This document shows, one piece after another, positions 11,036-23,024 of a DNA stretch of 64,000 nt. Under the pieces are notes generated by a model, which saw only the letters and a list, made by a program, of their open reading frames with translations, had not been told where the DNA came from and searched no databases. Positions within the stretch are counted from its first letter, which is position 1, and each line of letters begins with the position of its first letter. The DNA is from Macrothele yani. Taxonomy: Eukaryota > Arthropoda > Arachnida > Araneae > Macrothelidae. The stretch spans positions 20,003,921 to 20,067,920 of the forward strand of contig CM077005.1 of the NCBI GenBank assembly GCA_039090855.1. Reading direction: 5' to 3'. The translations under genes and the position numbers were made by a program.

Positions 11036-12860
11036 CATACATATTACATACATATCACTAAGCTGTTCTCTGAGATTCAGAGGTTAGCTCCAAAAAGAAA
11101 TACAAAATTCCAGATATTTTTACTTATTGTTGTCGTATCAAACTTTGCCATTTACAGCGATCTTGACATAAAACTCGTGCTTCACTGATATCCATTACAC
11201 GCCGTACACAAGATCTTTTATACTTCATACTCATAAATCTTTTTCTCATGCAGACACTCCTGAACTTGATCCACCCATGTCTTCCTTGGCCTTCCTCTGC
11301 CTTTCCTTCCTGCCACTTGGGTTGAAAATATTTTCTTAGTAAACATTTCATCACTCATTCTTTCAACATGGCCAAACCACCGAAGCATATTGGTCTCCAC
11401 CTTGCTAACAACATTTTGCTTCACATCACACAACTGCAATACATCTTCATTCCTCACACAATCAGATCGCGTCTTGCCACAAACCCCACGTAAGTAACGC
11501 ATTTCTCCAGCACACAAACGACTCCTATGCTTCTTCTGCAGTATCCAGGTTTCACTGCCATACATCAGAGTAGGAACAATTACTGTTTCATACACAGCCA
11601 TGCGGGGCTCTCTAGACAACCCATCATTCCTGTGAAAACCTCAAAGAGCAGCTATGACTTTCAAAGAAGAATTCACTCGCCTACTGATTTCACCATCCAA
11701 CTTGTTCTCTCTGTCAAACATGCTTCCTAAATACACAAACTCACTCACCTGGTCAATCACAGTGCCATTTATACTTACATTACATTCAGTGCTACCCATT
11801 CCTCTCTCAAACAACATAACTTTGGTTTTCCCCTTATTTATACTGTTTGAATTTCATGCAAACTTCGTGCATCCGAGTCAACATACTCTGTAACTCACTT
11901 TTGCTCTCTGCCAACAGGACAGTGTCATCAGCATACAGCAATCTGCACACAGGGATATCACCAAGACATAAACTACTATTATCTATTTTGGCCTCACGCA
12001 TGCATGCGTCCATAAATATATTAAACAGCCATGGTGACATTACACAACCTTGTCTAACTCCTGCACCAATGGAAAACCATTTTGATAAAACACCATTCAC
12101 TCGTACACAAGCTTTACTACCAGCATACATGGCTTTTACACTATTAAGTAGATTCCCAGTAACACCATATTCATTCAATACCTTCCACAAAAGTGTCCTA
12201 TTCACTCGGTCGAAAGCTTTCTCTAAATCTATGAAGGCAGTAAAAACTTTCTTCTCAACAGCCAGATACTTTTCAATCATCATGCTTAATGCAAAAATCT
12301 GGTTAGCGCAGCCTTTACCAGGCATAAAACCACTCTGAACATTCCACACTTTCAATGATGTAAGACCCCGTACTTTTTCAATAACAACCTTACCAAACAC
12401 TTTCCCTGGCACACTCAGTAGGATAATACCACGATAGTTCTTGCATTCAGTCTGATCACCTTTCCCTTATACAAGGGAACAATAATAGCATCCTTCCAAT
12501 CCCGAGGGACCATTCCTAACTCCCAGCACAACTGGCAAATTTCAGTTAACCAGTCAATTATAGTCACCACCATACTTCAACATCTCTGCAGTTATGCCAT
12601 CAACTCCTTGAGCCTTACCATTCTGAAGAGATTTTAGAGCTTTACACACTTCTTTTCTTGAGATCCCTCCTGTGCTTTCATCCCTCATTGTGACATCATC
12701 TGCATCTGTCTCAGAATCATTTTTGCTCTCCTAATCTAATAACTCACAGAAGTATTCACCCCATCTCTCACTTAACTCATTGGGCTCCCATATCATTTCC
12801 CCAATCTCATTCTTCACACAACTTACAACTTTGTTTCCCTATTTTTCCTGAGTCTCATGT
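11036..12860 (-). pseudogene. LINE-A copy 3, longest RT segment
   Basis: Antisense copy whose 3' tail (repeated TATG units) starts at 11036. Going upward on the minus strand it gives the C-terminal region (MLRWFGHVERMSDEMFTKKI, GRPRKTWVDQVQECL) at 11250-11400. The RT block from 12412 down to 11834 contains FMPGKGCANQIFALS, VFTAFIDLEKAFDRVN, GAGVRQGCVMSPWLFNIFMD and LLYADDTVLLAES. Upstream pieces to about 12860 include a WGEYF-type linker. RT motifs A (FIDLEKAFD), B (GVRQG) and C (YADD) are all present, but frameshifts near 11830 and 12420 break the frame. This is the best single copy for defining the family. Confidence 0.88.
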
Positions 12861-13114
12861 ACTTACAGAAGGACTAGAAGCTTTAAAGACAAGTGGTAGA
12901 CAGAAGCACAGAAAAAATAATGCTCAAAAGAGTGAGAATAAAAAGAACGGAAAAGCAGACCTGCCAACTTTCAGGAATTAAATTCGTAAGTGAACGTTAA
13001 ATCAATATGTTAGAGTGACTAATGTATTGAGTAAATGTATAGAACATATCACCCAAAAGCCGACTGATAATGCAAATGATTTGTTAATTTTAATGGATTT
13101 CATGCACCCTAATT

Positions 13115-13150
13115 ACTCTCTGCCAACAGGCAGTCCTGTTGGCAGAGAGT
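13115..13150. other. Perfect 16-bp hairpin at the 5' truncation point of LINE-A copy 4
   Basis: actctctgccaacagg at 13115-13130 is the exact reverse complement of 13135-13150, separated by cagt. The right arm is ordinary LINE-A sequence (the LLAES codons), and the left arm is its inverted copy placed exactly where the LINE begins. This looks like a fold-back or template-switch product of an aborted reverse transcription. Confidence 0.75.
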
Positions 13151-13935
13151 GAAAGTGAGTTGCAGTCTATTCTGGCCCGGACGTACGAAGTTTGTAAGAA
13201 TTACAAACTGAGTATAAATAAGAGAAAAGCAAAGTTATGGTTTTTGAGTTAGGAACTGTTAGCACCGAATGTCTAAATGGCACAGAGATTCACCAGGTGA
13301 ATGAGTTTGTGTATTTGGGAAGCATGTTTGACAGAGAGAACAAATTAGGCGGTGAGTGAATTCTTCGTTGAAAGTCATAGCTGCTTTAGGAGGTTTTCAC
13401 AGGAATGATGGGTTCTCAAGAAAGTCTTGAATGGCTGTATATGAAAGTGTAATTGTTCCTACTCTGTTGAATGGCAGTACCCGAGTTCTTCAGAAAAGAT
13501 ATATGAGTCGTTTGTGTGCTTGGGAGATGCTTTACTTGGGGAGAGGGGTGGGGGTTAGACATGCTCTGATCAATGTTGTTAGCAAGTTGGAAACCAATAT
13601 TCTTACTTGGTTTGGCCATGTTGAAAGAATGAGTGATGTGAGCTTACTAAGAGAATTTATTCAGCCCATTGGCAGGAAAGAAAGGTAGAAGAAGGCCAAG
13701 GAAATCATGGGAGGACCAGATTCAGGAATGTCTGCACGAGAAAAAGATGAGTATGAAGTACAAAAGGTCTTGTGTGTGGCGTGTGATGGATGTCAATAAA
13801 GCTTGAGCTGTGTGCTGAGATCCCTGTAAATGGAGACACCTGATACAGCAACAGTAAGTTCTTTCTGTGAGGAGCTAACCCCTGAATATCAGAGTATATG
13901 TATGCTTAGTGATATGTATATATGTACATATGTAT
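13135..13935 (+). pseudogene. LINE-A copy 4, 3' fragment
   Basis: Starts in the codons just after YADD and runs through the C-terminal region. Recognisable pieces are NEFVYLGSMFDREN near 13300, ETNILTWFGHVERMSD near 13590-13635 and RPRKSW-like sequence near 13690. The 3' untranslated end (gagctaaccc, gaatatcagag) follows at 13873-13895, with a TATG-like tail to about 13935. Several codons are missing or frameshifted. Beyond it, 13940-14500 is AT-rich sequence in which I recognise nothing. Confidence 0.85.
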
Positions 13936-15353
13936 AATTACTTAAGGTGTTTAGTATTTTTCAACACTTATAGTGATTAAATGCAATCGTTGCCTAATTA
14001 TCTCATTAGTAAGTTATCATTGGATTATATACACAGATAAAAATTGCATTAATGCAAGGCTTGACAAATATAAATATTATCAATACAAATATTTCACAAT
14101 ATTTATTATAAAGTTCTGTTTCACACATTTAAACTTTCATCATAATCATGACACTCAGATGAAAGTCATTATAACTTCAAAATTGTCACCACGAACAATA
14201 AAAAATAGCATTTATGTACCTTATGAAGTCAGTATAAACTTGATAGGTGTTTAATCCGGCTATTACTCACATGGTTCAACATTTAAAAGCTGTTCTCAAG
14301 TAGAAGTTTTTTAAACAGAAGAACCAAAAAAAAAAAAAATCTGAATAAAAATGATGAGGAATTAAGATATTAAAAAGTAAACAATTGTTGAAAGTAAACA
14401 GTTGTTGGATTAAAAGACGAATGGATAAAAATTCTTCAAGTCAAGTGCTGTTTAAGCAGACCATGTGCACTGCTAGTACTAAAGATCATGTGCACTGCTA
14501 ACTAAAGATATTTCTCAACAAATATGTTTTAGATCTAGGAGCCAGCTCCCAAAATTTAGGAGTCAGGTCAGGAGCATATATAGCATTGGGGTAGGGGAGA
14601 AACAAAAAATAGAAGTTTTTGAAATCCGTCAGAACAAAATAAAAGTTAATGAAGAATTGAAAAAAAAATTAAAGCATTATTTTTTAATACAAGTTAATGC
14701 ATTTTTAATAAATTAAAGCATTTTGTCTAATGTAAGTCGAAAAAAAAAACCAAAAAAACTTTTGGTGGGCCAAGGTTGCTTGCTAAATACACTAAAGAGT
14801 CAGGTGAAATGAAGTCAAATTTCAAAGGATAATGCATGAATGTAATGTGTGCTGATGGTGCTGGAATCAAAAGTGATAAAGCATATTTGTTGTCATATTT
14901 TTCTTCTCACCCAAATTAACTTATTGCAAAATAAAGTTCCAATTAGCTCCATGATTTCCTGTTTCTCCAGTTGCTGCTCTCAAAAAATAAAAATTTAGAC
15001 TTTGATTTAACTAAACACAGTTTGTGGAAGTCAAATTTTATACATAATAATTCATAGTGCCATATTTTCCTTCGTATAATCTGCCGACCATAAAATTCAG
15101 AAAAAAAGAAATTCTGTCATAAGATCCATGGTGGTGTGCAATCTACAAATCATGGGGGAGGGGGGAGATCTGACATCATTTGCAGCGGCGTATAATCCAT
15201 AGATTGTGTAATTCTGATTAAAACAATTTTTTATTCATATAATCCTCAGTGGCATGTCTGCAGAACTCGAAGCTCAGAAGAAAAAAAGGCCATTGTATAA
15301 TTCGCACCTGCCATGTTGATGTGAACCATAAATTTTTACATAACCGGATTTTG

Positions 15354-15579
15354 ATGCCTCGGTGGCACAGTGGTCTAAGCGCTGGCTTATGGCCATTCGT
15401 CCGAGAAGGGTCCAGGTTCAAATCCCGGTGAGGAATGGATGTTGTGTTTGTTTTATGGTGATGGGCTCTCTCCCTTCCCTGGAGTCAGTGGCCCTAAATT
15501 AGGGTGGATGACTGCTTATAGCCCATCGAGTTGATCACGGTGGTTGTTAAACCCCAATATTAAAAAAAAAAGAAAAAAA
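15354..15579 (+). repeat. tRNA-derived SINE, copy 1
   Basis: The tRNA-like head has an A box (ggtggcacagtgg) and a B box (ggttcaaatcc) about 50 bp apart. The family body follows (gggctctctcccttccctgg, ccctaaattaggg, gcccat, gttaaacc) and then an A-rich tail from 15560. The head (GGTCTAAGCGCTGG) is most like tRNA-Leu. Family members recur at 23025, 34771, 36628, 36850, 37213, 51146, 58000 and 63752. Confidence 0.9.
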
Positions 15580-15876
15580 GACAGGATTTTTACAGAAAAG
15601 CAGTGATTTACAGACCCAGAAGTGTAAAGAAGTAAGAAAGAAATGATCACTATATTAAAAAAGGAAGTCACTTTTAAGTATTTCTCTGTTACTTTTAAGA
15701 AATTAAAGAACTAAAATCCCTGGCTTTTGCAGCCTTACTGTAGTTCATTAGTTCGACTTTAAAAAAATCTGTAGTGTCTAGTCTATTTTCTGAATATGTT
15801 TCAACTGGATAGCTAACAAAAGCCATAACTAATATGATTGGCGCAGCATAACAAAATGAATGTGATTCACAAAATG

Positions 15877-16108
15877 ATTCCATCACATTATTTCTGTTAC
15901 CGCATTTTTGGTACTTTTCCAATAACACCACCTCTCCTAACAATTAGCACCTGGATTTTTAAAAACACAGAAGAATTGTTTTTTTCCATTACTATCCATC
16001 ACATTATTTCTGTTACCGCATTTTTGGTACTTTTCCAATAACACCACCTCTCCTAACAATTAGCACCTGGATTTTTAAAAACACAGAAGAATTGTTTTTT
16101 TCCATTAC
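15877..16108. repeat. Exact 116-bp tandem duplication
   Basis: The segment tccatcacattatttctgtt starting at 15880 is repeated, apparently without change, from 15996. Each copy ends in ttttttccattactatcc. It lies in hAT-derived sequence and indicates a recent local duplication or an assembly artefact. Confidence 0.85.
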
Positions 16109-16489
16109 TATCCACAGAACTAAAATTGTTAACTTTGAACAGATAATCTGCTGATTACACGACATAAATTACGGTCTGATATGTAGTCAACAAGTTCAAA
16201 GAGTGTTGACAAATCAAAATTTTTGAACACATCAAATATATAGAAATTATGGTATTTACTGCAAATTACAAAATCTGAAGTAGAGAAAAAATAATAATTC
16301 AGGCACCAGTGCTAGTTTGTCAGGTGCCTGGGATTTGTAAAGCTCTGCATAAGATTAATGAAAATTATATACTTACCCTACTTTGTAGGGAATTCACTAT
16401 TTTTCACTTTTGGCTATTTACGAGGTGAATTTCTTGTACCCTGATGTTATTTAATTCTTCAGAGATATCAGTATTTAAAATTATTACAA

Positions 16490-16632
16490 TACCATTAAAA
16501 TAATTTACATGCTTACTGAATTAGTGCTAGTACAGAACTTCAACTTACCTTAACACCAGCCATACAGTCCAAGGTAAGTTAAAGTTCTATGCTAGCACTA
16601 ATTCATTAAGCACTTAAATTATTTTAATGGTA
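16490..16632. repeat. Inverted repeat, ~62-bp arms, 18-bp spacer
   Basis: The arm at 16490-16552 (ending in caacttacctta) is complementary, with about six mismatches, to 16571-16632 (starting aaggtaagtt). It lies between the two oppositely oriented hAT copies. Otherwise 16350-17377 is AT-rich and shows no gene. Confidence 0.7.
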
Positions 16633-17739
16633 AAATTCCATTTCAAATCAGGCAATTTTGCCAAAAGTGTGTCGGCTCTCAGAAATTTTTGTGGAAAAAA
16701 TATATTTTGGAGCCCTACTCATATAACAGAAAATATTATTTTTATTTCTGAAAAAAAAAAAAATTCATATGCAAATTACGACGTTTTTAAAATGGAGCAC
16801 TGTACTGAAGCTTTCACAACAGATGGAAATTTTTGATTTTTAGGAATTAATAACTTTTGAAATTTTAAAGCTACAGCTTAGATTTTTCCCCCATAATAAG
16901 AATAATGTGATGGCTTTAATATGCTTGCTTACTTTCAATGTGGCTGTGCCTCATGTTTATGTAAAAACATTCAAAAAATGCAAGTTTTAATTTCTTTACA
17001 GAAAATTATACAAACTGTTTCACCTTGAAACTTCATGTACAAGTCATTCCTCTCTACTCACATTTGTTAAAAAAAAATGTTTTGCCTGCATTTCAGTTTT
17101 ACTTTTGCAACAATAAACATCCAAATATTAAAAAAAAAAAAGAAAGATTTCAAAAACAAATATTAAACAAGAAATATGATACCGAATTTTTGGTTGTAAT
17201 GAGCACATCTTTTGAATCTTTTCTATTAAGAATTAAATTTTTGGAAGTTAATATCCGAAGTCAAAAGTCAATGCAACCAGTTTGAAAAAAAATCAACCGC
17301 ATTTCTACAATCGATAAAACATCCAGAAATAGAAACAGCTACTGACTTACACCAGCAGCTAAAAAGTCTGTTGTGAACAGGGCTCGACAAATCCCGGGCG
17401 CCAGGTCGCCCAGGCGCCTAAAATTCGGGCCGTGGCGCCTAATTTTCGTCTTACTTGAAATTTCGTAATTAGCAGTAAATACTGTAATTTCTGTTGTATA
17501 ATCCATAGATTATCTATCAAAAAGTTATAAATTTAAATACGCGGACACAGCTAAAGGAAAAAAACAAAACAAAAAACAAACGATGCGGTGTTTAAAAAAG
17601 TCTGTGAGATAATTGTCAGGAGAGGTGCTGTTTTTTATTGGGAAAGTACTGAAAATGCGGTAACAGAAAAAATGTAACGTAACAGCGAAATAAAAGACCG
17701 CGAGGAGATTGTAAGAATATATATATATATTGAAATCTC

Positions 17740-18060
17740 CAAAATTATCTTCAAGTGCTGCTTACCTTTATTATTTAGATGACGAATTTCCTCATAAAAT
17801 TCTTCAATTTCTTCTTCAGGATGACTTGTGGTGGGTGCATAAGTTTGAATAATCTGAGCCTGGTATCTTCTCGAGAGTCGTGCAGCTCTGTCAGAGGAAC
17901 TTCCACAACTTTATCCTTCAGTTTCTTGTTTATTATAAATCCAACACCACTAGTTCTGCCAGTATCTGTCCCACGATAGTAGAAGAGATGCCCACTTTTC
18001 AGTTCAATGAGATCTCCTTTTCTCCTTACCTTGCACTTAGCCCGACGATGTCCCACTTTT
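17740..18060 (-). pseudogene. RTE-type LINE endonuclease fragment (LINE-B copy 1)
   Basis: The minus strand reads pieces of the same endonuclease found whole at 45527-46120: DLIELKSGHLFYYRGTDTGR, then TSGVGFIINKKLKDKVVEV. After a short internal deletion it resumes with the residues leading to the EEF(Y/M)EE segment. It is a dead fragment of about 320 bp inside the hAT element. Confidence 0.85.
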
Positions 18061-19785
18061 GACAGAAAATATGACGCAAGGAAGGCGTTGTTACTATTCG
18101 CGAGTGCGGAAGCCTACGTGGTGTGAGAATCTGCTACTCTCGGGAATCCCGCAAAGCTATTCCGTAGCATGTAACCTTTCTGCGAATCGCATTGCCTAGT
18201 TTTGGTGCGCTAATTGTGTTAGTTAATTCCTTTTTACTTTCGGTATTCAGTTAAACCGTATCCAGAAATAAGACAATGCTATGGACTGTCCGCAATTTCA
18301 ACGGATTTTTTTAGTGTAACTAATGAACTACAGTAATGCTGCAATAGCTAGCGATTTTAGTTCTTTATTTACTTAAAAGTAGCACAGAAGTACTTCAAAA
18401 TGACAGTTACTTTTTCAATAAGACGATCATTTCTTTCTTACATCTTTGGATTTCTGAGGCGGTCCTGTGAATCGCAGTTTTCTGTCGGAAATTACTATTC
18501 ACGATTAACATGATAGGTGCGGATTATACGACTGTCGTACATGCCAATTATTACGGAATGTCTAGTTTCTACGGATTTTGTTGTCTGAGACTACGGAACT
18601 CACTCTCGAAACTACGGATTCTACGAATTTTCATTTTGTTTAAAAACAAATTTTTTTTTGGGGGGGGGGGGGGGTCATTTCCCATCTGGGGACGGTATTT
18701 TGTTTCAAAGCTTTCCAAAACAGTAGTTAAATGAGTAAAAAGAATTTGCCCTAATCGTAATTTTTTTATCCCGATTATGCGTTTGTGTCTAGTATTCTTG
18801 TTAAATGTCATTTTATGGCATATATGTTCATATTTCAGCTTGAAACTGTAACAAGAATTTGTGGAAACGGAAGTTAGACGCCGCAGAAATTGCCTGCTAA
18901 TCCTCAGGCTTCTTCCGTGAATTCCAGAAATTCCGTCTTTTTCGTTATGTTGGCCACTCAGGAGATCGATGCACAAGTAAACAGAATTTGAAAAGGGAGG
19001 GGGGTCGGAGGTCATGGATTCCGTTTTTACGAAAACGGAAAGCCGATGGAGTTCAGATTTTTTCCGTAATCATAATTTCTTTTTTCTCGCAATGTTACTT
19101 CTGTTCAGTATTTTTAAGTATCATTTCACTGCATAATTTTTTGTATTTCAGGCTTGAAAATAGGAGAAAAATTTCCAAAACCGGAAGTCGGACGGATTTC
19201 CCGTAATCGAACCCCCTCGCAATGTTCCCACTCTCCAGTGTGTTAAATTTTGTTAAAGGAAGAAGGAAATTCCCGAAAACGGAAGTGACGAAAATTTTTA
19301 AAAATTGATGCATGGTGTTCAAAAGTATTAATATTCCCAAAGTTACACCATTTATCTAAAATGGTTGAAGCTTTGATATCATGCACTCATGGTCCTCAGA
19401 CTGATGGTTTTTATCAGAGGGCATAAAAAACAAGAAAAGAAAAGTGACAATGAAGAAGTAGGGAGAGAATGATATCAGCACAAAGAATAATTAAGCAGTG
19501 GTGCTGTGAAGTTGCAGAGTCAATAAAAGACAAACTGACAGTAGTATGCATTCTTGCTGTCTGTTTTGATTTTTCACCAGTTAAAATATTCAGCTTTTCC
19601 CCCCGTTCTTTGTCTCATCTTCTCCTTAAACTGCTATTTTAGGGGCAGTATGATCATGCAGTAAGTGGAGGTTCGTGCACTACGCGTTCACTTGCTCGGA
19701 TTTCCTGTCTGTCAAGCATCATGGAATCCTTAACGCATCTTACTGATTTTTACTGGTGGAAGTTTCGAATCTCACTGAGGAAAAA

Positions 19786-19924
19786 ACAAATATGTGCCTC
19801 AACAAAACATTACAACAAACAAGGACTCTAATGAAACAAGCTTAACAAGCGTGTTTCACACTTGTTAAGTTTGTTTCATTAGAGTCCTTGTTTGTTGTAA
19901 TGTTTTGTTGAGGCACATATTTGT
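19786..19924. repeat. Near-perfect palindrome, 64-bp arms, 11-bp loop
   Basis: 19786-19849 and 19861-19924 are complementary over 64 positions with a single mismatch (aagctt against aagttt). The loop is cgtgtttcaca. It lies within the hAT interior. It could be a short fold-back element or a structure-forming part of the hAT. Confidence 0.85.
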
Positions 19925-20542
19925 TTTATACAAAGAGATGGATTATTTCATAAAATAGTCCATGTATGCCATAGTTATTAGTAACAAGGCTGTTGGCAGG
20001 TATGGACTGTTTTTTTTTTCTCTTTAAATATCATTTTCTGCTACATGCTGCTGCAGTTTATGCGAAGGAAAAATTGCTTTCCTCAGAATTTCACGATCTA
20101 CAGATCATATGCTGCAGCAGATTATACGTGGTATTTTTTTTTCACAGCCTTTGGATTATTATACCCTTGTGGATCTCACAAACAAAAAAAAAAAAAATTC
20201 TGAATTTTATGGTTTACAGATTATACGAAGAAAAAAAAAGGCACTTTAAATTAATATGTAAAAAATATGACTTCCGCAAATAGTATTTTAATAAAATCGA
20301 AATCTGAAATTTTTTGAGATCGTCTACTGAAAGAATATAAAAAGAAAATTATGAAGCAAATTGGAACTTTATTTTGCAATAAGTGGTTTGGGTAAGAAAA
20401 AAAAATGACAACAAATATGGTTTACCACTTTTCGTTCCAGCGTCACAACCAAACATGTGTTCATGCGTTATTGACTTTGTTTCACCTGGCGCCTAAATTT
20501 TGGAGCTGGCTCCTAGATCTAGAACATATTTGTCGAGCCCTG

Positions 20543-21990
20543 GTTATGAAAATTAACAAATGTCACACAAAAAGTTTCTCATAGCACAAGGAAGGTGTCA
20601 GAAACAAAGAGATTTTCAAATTGAACAGTTAAAAGAAGAAATATAGAAGGAAACATGATGTAACTTCATGCCATCTAGCGGAAGAATTTTGCATAATGTA
20701 AGAGTTGAAAATACGTGAAAAATATTCTTCCTGGAAAAAGCTATGCTGAGGAAAAAGAACTTTTCAAATATGTCTCCCAGAAGCAAAGATAACAAGAAAA
20801 AGGCTTTGACCTTTACACCCAACAGTGTGAGGAAATCTGTGCATTATTTAAAGAGGATAATGCTCCACATGTCTATTGTTGGGAATGGTATACAGCAAAA
20901 AAGAAATTTCTCAATAGGTTTACAGAAATGGAAATAAAGCTGCAAACAGAAGTACACAAAAACCACCTAGGGACAGAACTGCAAACTATAAAACTCCTCA
21001 AATACTAACCTAAAGTGTTCCAGAAGGTAAATGGCATATGGTGTTGAAATAATTTTTTAAATCACACATTTAGAAGCTGAGATATTAAAAAAAACAGCTT
21101 AAACATTGGTACCCCATAGCAGCAAAATTGGGCATTATTTTGGGAAGAAAATACATGTAAAATAGTCTTCATAGTTAGTAGTATCTGACCAAAAAAGACT
21201 TTTTTCAATTGGGTTTTTAGTCCTGCAGATATTGCTGTAAACGGAAACAAACTTACACCCTCTAGTGTCACACTTGTGTTTTAAGACAAATGTTTCTCAT
21301 ATATAAGAATTACATGAGAAACATTTTGCACCAGAAATGCTCTCCAACAAAGAAATATTTTTTTCATATCGGACTCTTAGAAGCACTGATATAGACAAAC
21401 ATAAGATATACATCTAGACCCCTGGCAGAAAAAATATATTTTAAGAACAAAATATTCTGAAAAGATTTTTCAAGGTGAGCAGTACTGGTCCATCAAAGAA
21501 TTTTTTCCATCAAATTTTCAGAAGCTTAGATTTTGCTGCAAATACATCAGAAGCAGAAATAAACACTTGGTGATCCAACCATTCTTTATCAAAAATTAGA
21601 AATTACATGCAAAACATTTTTCACGAGGAGCTGTTTGTAATGCAGGAAGAATTTTTCAAATCGGACTTTTAGAAGCAGAGATATTGGGAGAAACACAATT
21701 TACCTTTATGCCCTCTAGTGGAGAATCTATGCATTACTTGAAAAAGAAACTGTGCCTAAAACAGTCTTCATTATAAATGGCATAGAAAGGAAAAATATTT
21801 TTTTCAATCAGATATCGGATTGATATCATCTGCATTTACACCTTCTAGTATCAAAGTTGTGCAACTGAAATGCAAGGATCATCATACTCACATTTCAAGC
21901 TTCCCAACGTAAAAATCTTTTTTTAAATCAAACTAATAGTTGTAGAGATATGGTGTCCACAGAAAATATCTGGATGAACCTAGAACATAA
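20543..21990. repeat. Higher-order array, block 1: about ten divergent ~148-bp monomers
   Basis: A phrase of the form ttttcaaatcggac, followed about 15-20 bp later by agaagcNgagatat, recurs roughly every 145-160 bp (near 20617, 20762, 20905, 21050, 21201, 21360, 21506, 21651, 21800, 21923). Most monomers carry a short GC-richer motif, for example tgccatctagcgg (20669), acaccctctagtgtc (21253) and atgccctctagtgg (21714). Monomers differ from one another, but their order matches block 2 at 25150. Reading frames through it are interrupted, and I see no protein family. Confidence 0.75.
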
Positions 21991-22512
21991 GCATGATCTT
22001 TTTTTTACAAAAAGCATGCTACCTAAAGTCCATTTTTTTAAAATCCAAAAATTTGGTAGATGGTAGTCGTTATATGCTTGTTTAAGATAAAAAAAAAAAA
22101 AAGGTGGTATTTCTGTTTCAAATTTTTTATATGCAGTCTAATGTGTGTTAATAACCAATACTGGCAATTATAATAATGTGTGAAAAAATTCCTAATTGAC
22201 TAAAAAGCTATTTAATAGAAGTCTCAAGTCAAAATGTTATTGAAGAAATAAAAGAGAAATACAATAAAACTTTCGAATAGTGGACATCGAAGGGGAAAGA
22301 AAAATTGTCCGTTATTTAGAAGTGTCCGCTATTGGGAAAATCATGCTTTATGGCAAGTATGCTATGTTTATAATGTAAAAGCAGTTTAAAAGATAAGTAA
22401 ATATATGTAAATGCAATACATAGAGCAAACTTGTACTAATCTTTATTAAAAAATATCCATCAAAACCAAAAACCAAAGAAGCAAAATAATCAAGTATTGT
22501 TGTATATCTATT

Positions 22513-22893
22513 TCATTCTTGTGAAATTTTGTTTTCTAAATGAATTTCTAGCCAGCCACCTGAAGCTTTGAATTCTGTGAATTGTAATTCATTTGCAATT
22601 TCTAAAACCTTTTGATGAATTAAAGTTTCAGATAAAAGAATGTTGTTGGCTCTAGTATGGCAAAACCATTCATAGGTAAAAGTGTCCACAGCTAAACCAT
22701 CAGTTTTAGGGAAAATTTTCTTAATTTTCTGGTTGCCATTACAATCTTGCCAAGACTTCAAGATTTCACTTACTTGCATTTTGCCAATGTCCAGTTTATC
22801 TTCTAAAACGTGCACACTTAATCTTTCCCTTTCACTCAGCTCCACTATTTCAACTTTTTCTTTTAGAGCCAAGCGCTTACGTTTGTGCGACAT
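22513..22893 (-). pseudogene. pogo/Tigger transposase N-terminus (CENP-B-like HTH)
   Basis: An open frame of 126 codons starting MSHKRKRLALKEKVEIVELS and continuing with KLDIGKMQVSEILKSW. This is the psq-type helix-turn-helix of pogo/Tigger transposases and CENP-B. Residues about 60-110 resemble the start of the second CENP-B DNA-binding domain (TYEWFCHTRANN). The DDE catalytic domain is absent and the frame ends early. A full-length protein would be several times longer, so this is a remnant. It could still make a DNA-binding peptide, but nothing shows that it does. Confidence 0.85.
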
Positions 22894-23024
22894 TTTAAAA
22901 TCGATGTTTAAGAAATATTTGCTTCACAGCTCGCTTGATGAGAGAAACCTACATGATTATTACAAACAAATGTTATTTCTAGTTATCTGGAATTGAAATT
23001 GATCCCTGTACACTGACCTTGACC

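Larger units (their letters stand above)
14509..16347 (-). mobile_element. Degenerate hAT element, reverse relative to its neighbour
   Basis: The left end (ACAAATATGTT, then tctaggagccagctcc) matches the right terminus of the hAT at 17378-20542. The right end (caggtgcctgggatttgt, then agctctg to 16347) matches that element's left terminus, so this is a second copy in reverse. Interior matches in reverse complement include 14870-14945 with 20345-20450 and 15880-15950 with 17620-17650. Both termini have lost parts of the CAGGGCTCGA terminal repeat. A SINE (15354-15579) and a 116-bp tandem duplication lie inside it. No transposase reading is recognisable. Confidence 0.7.
17378..20542. mobile_element. 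hAT element with TIRs and 8-bp target duplication
   Basis: The termini are CAGGGCTCGACAAAT at 17378 and ATTTGTCGAGCCCTG ending at 20542, inverted repeats of each other. The flanks are gttgtgaa (17370-17377) and gttatgaa (20543-20550), an 8-bp duplication with one change, as expected for hAT. The empty site is visible in the paralogous array copy at about 25170-25185 (gttacgaaaatta), which confirms the insertion. I see no transposase. The interior carries an RTE fragment (17740-18060), an A-T and G-run rich stretch near 18650, and a 64-bp-arm palindrome (19786-19924). It is therefore a non-autonomous or gutted copy. Confidence 0.85.
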
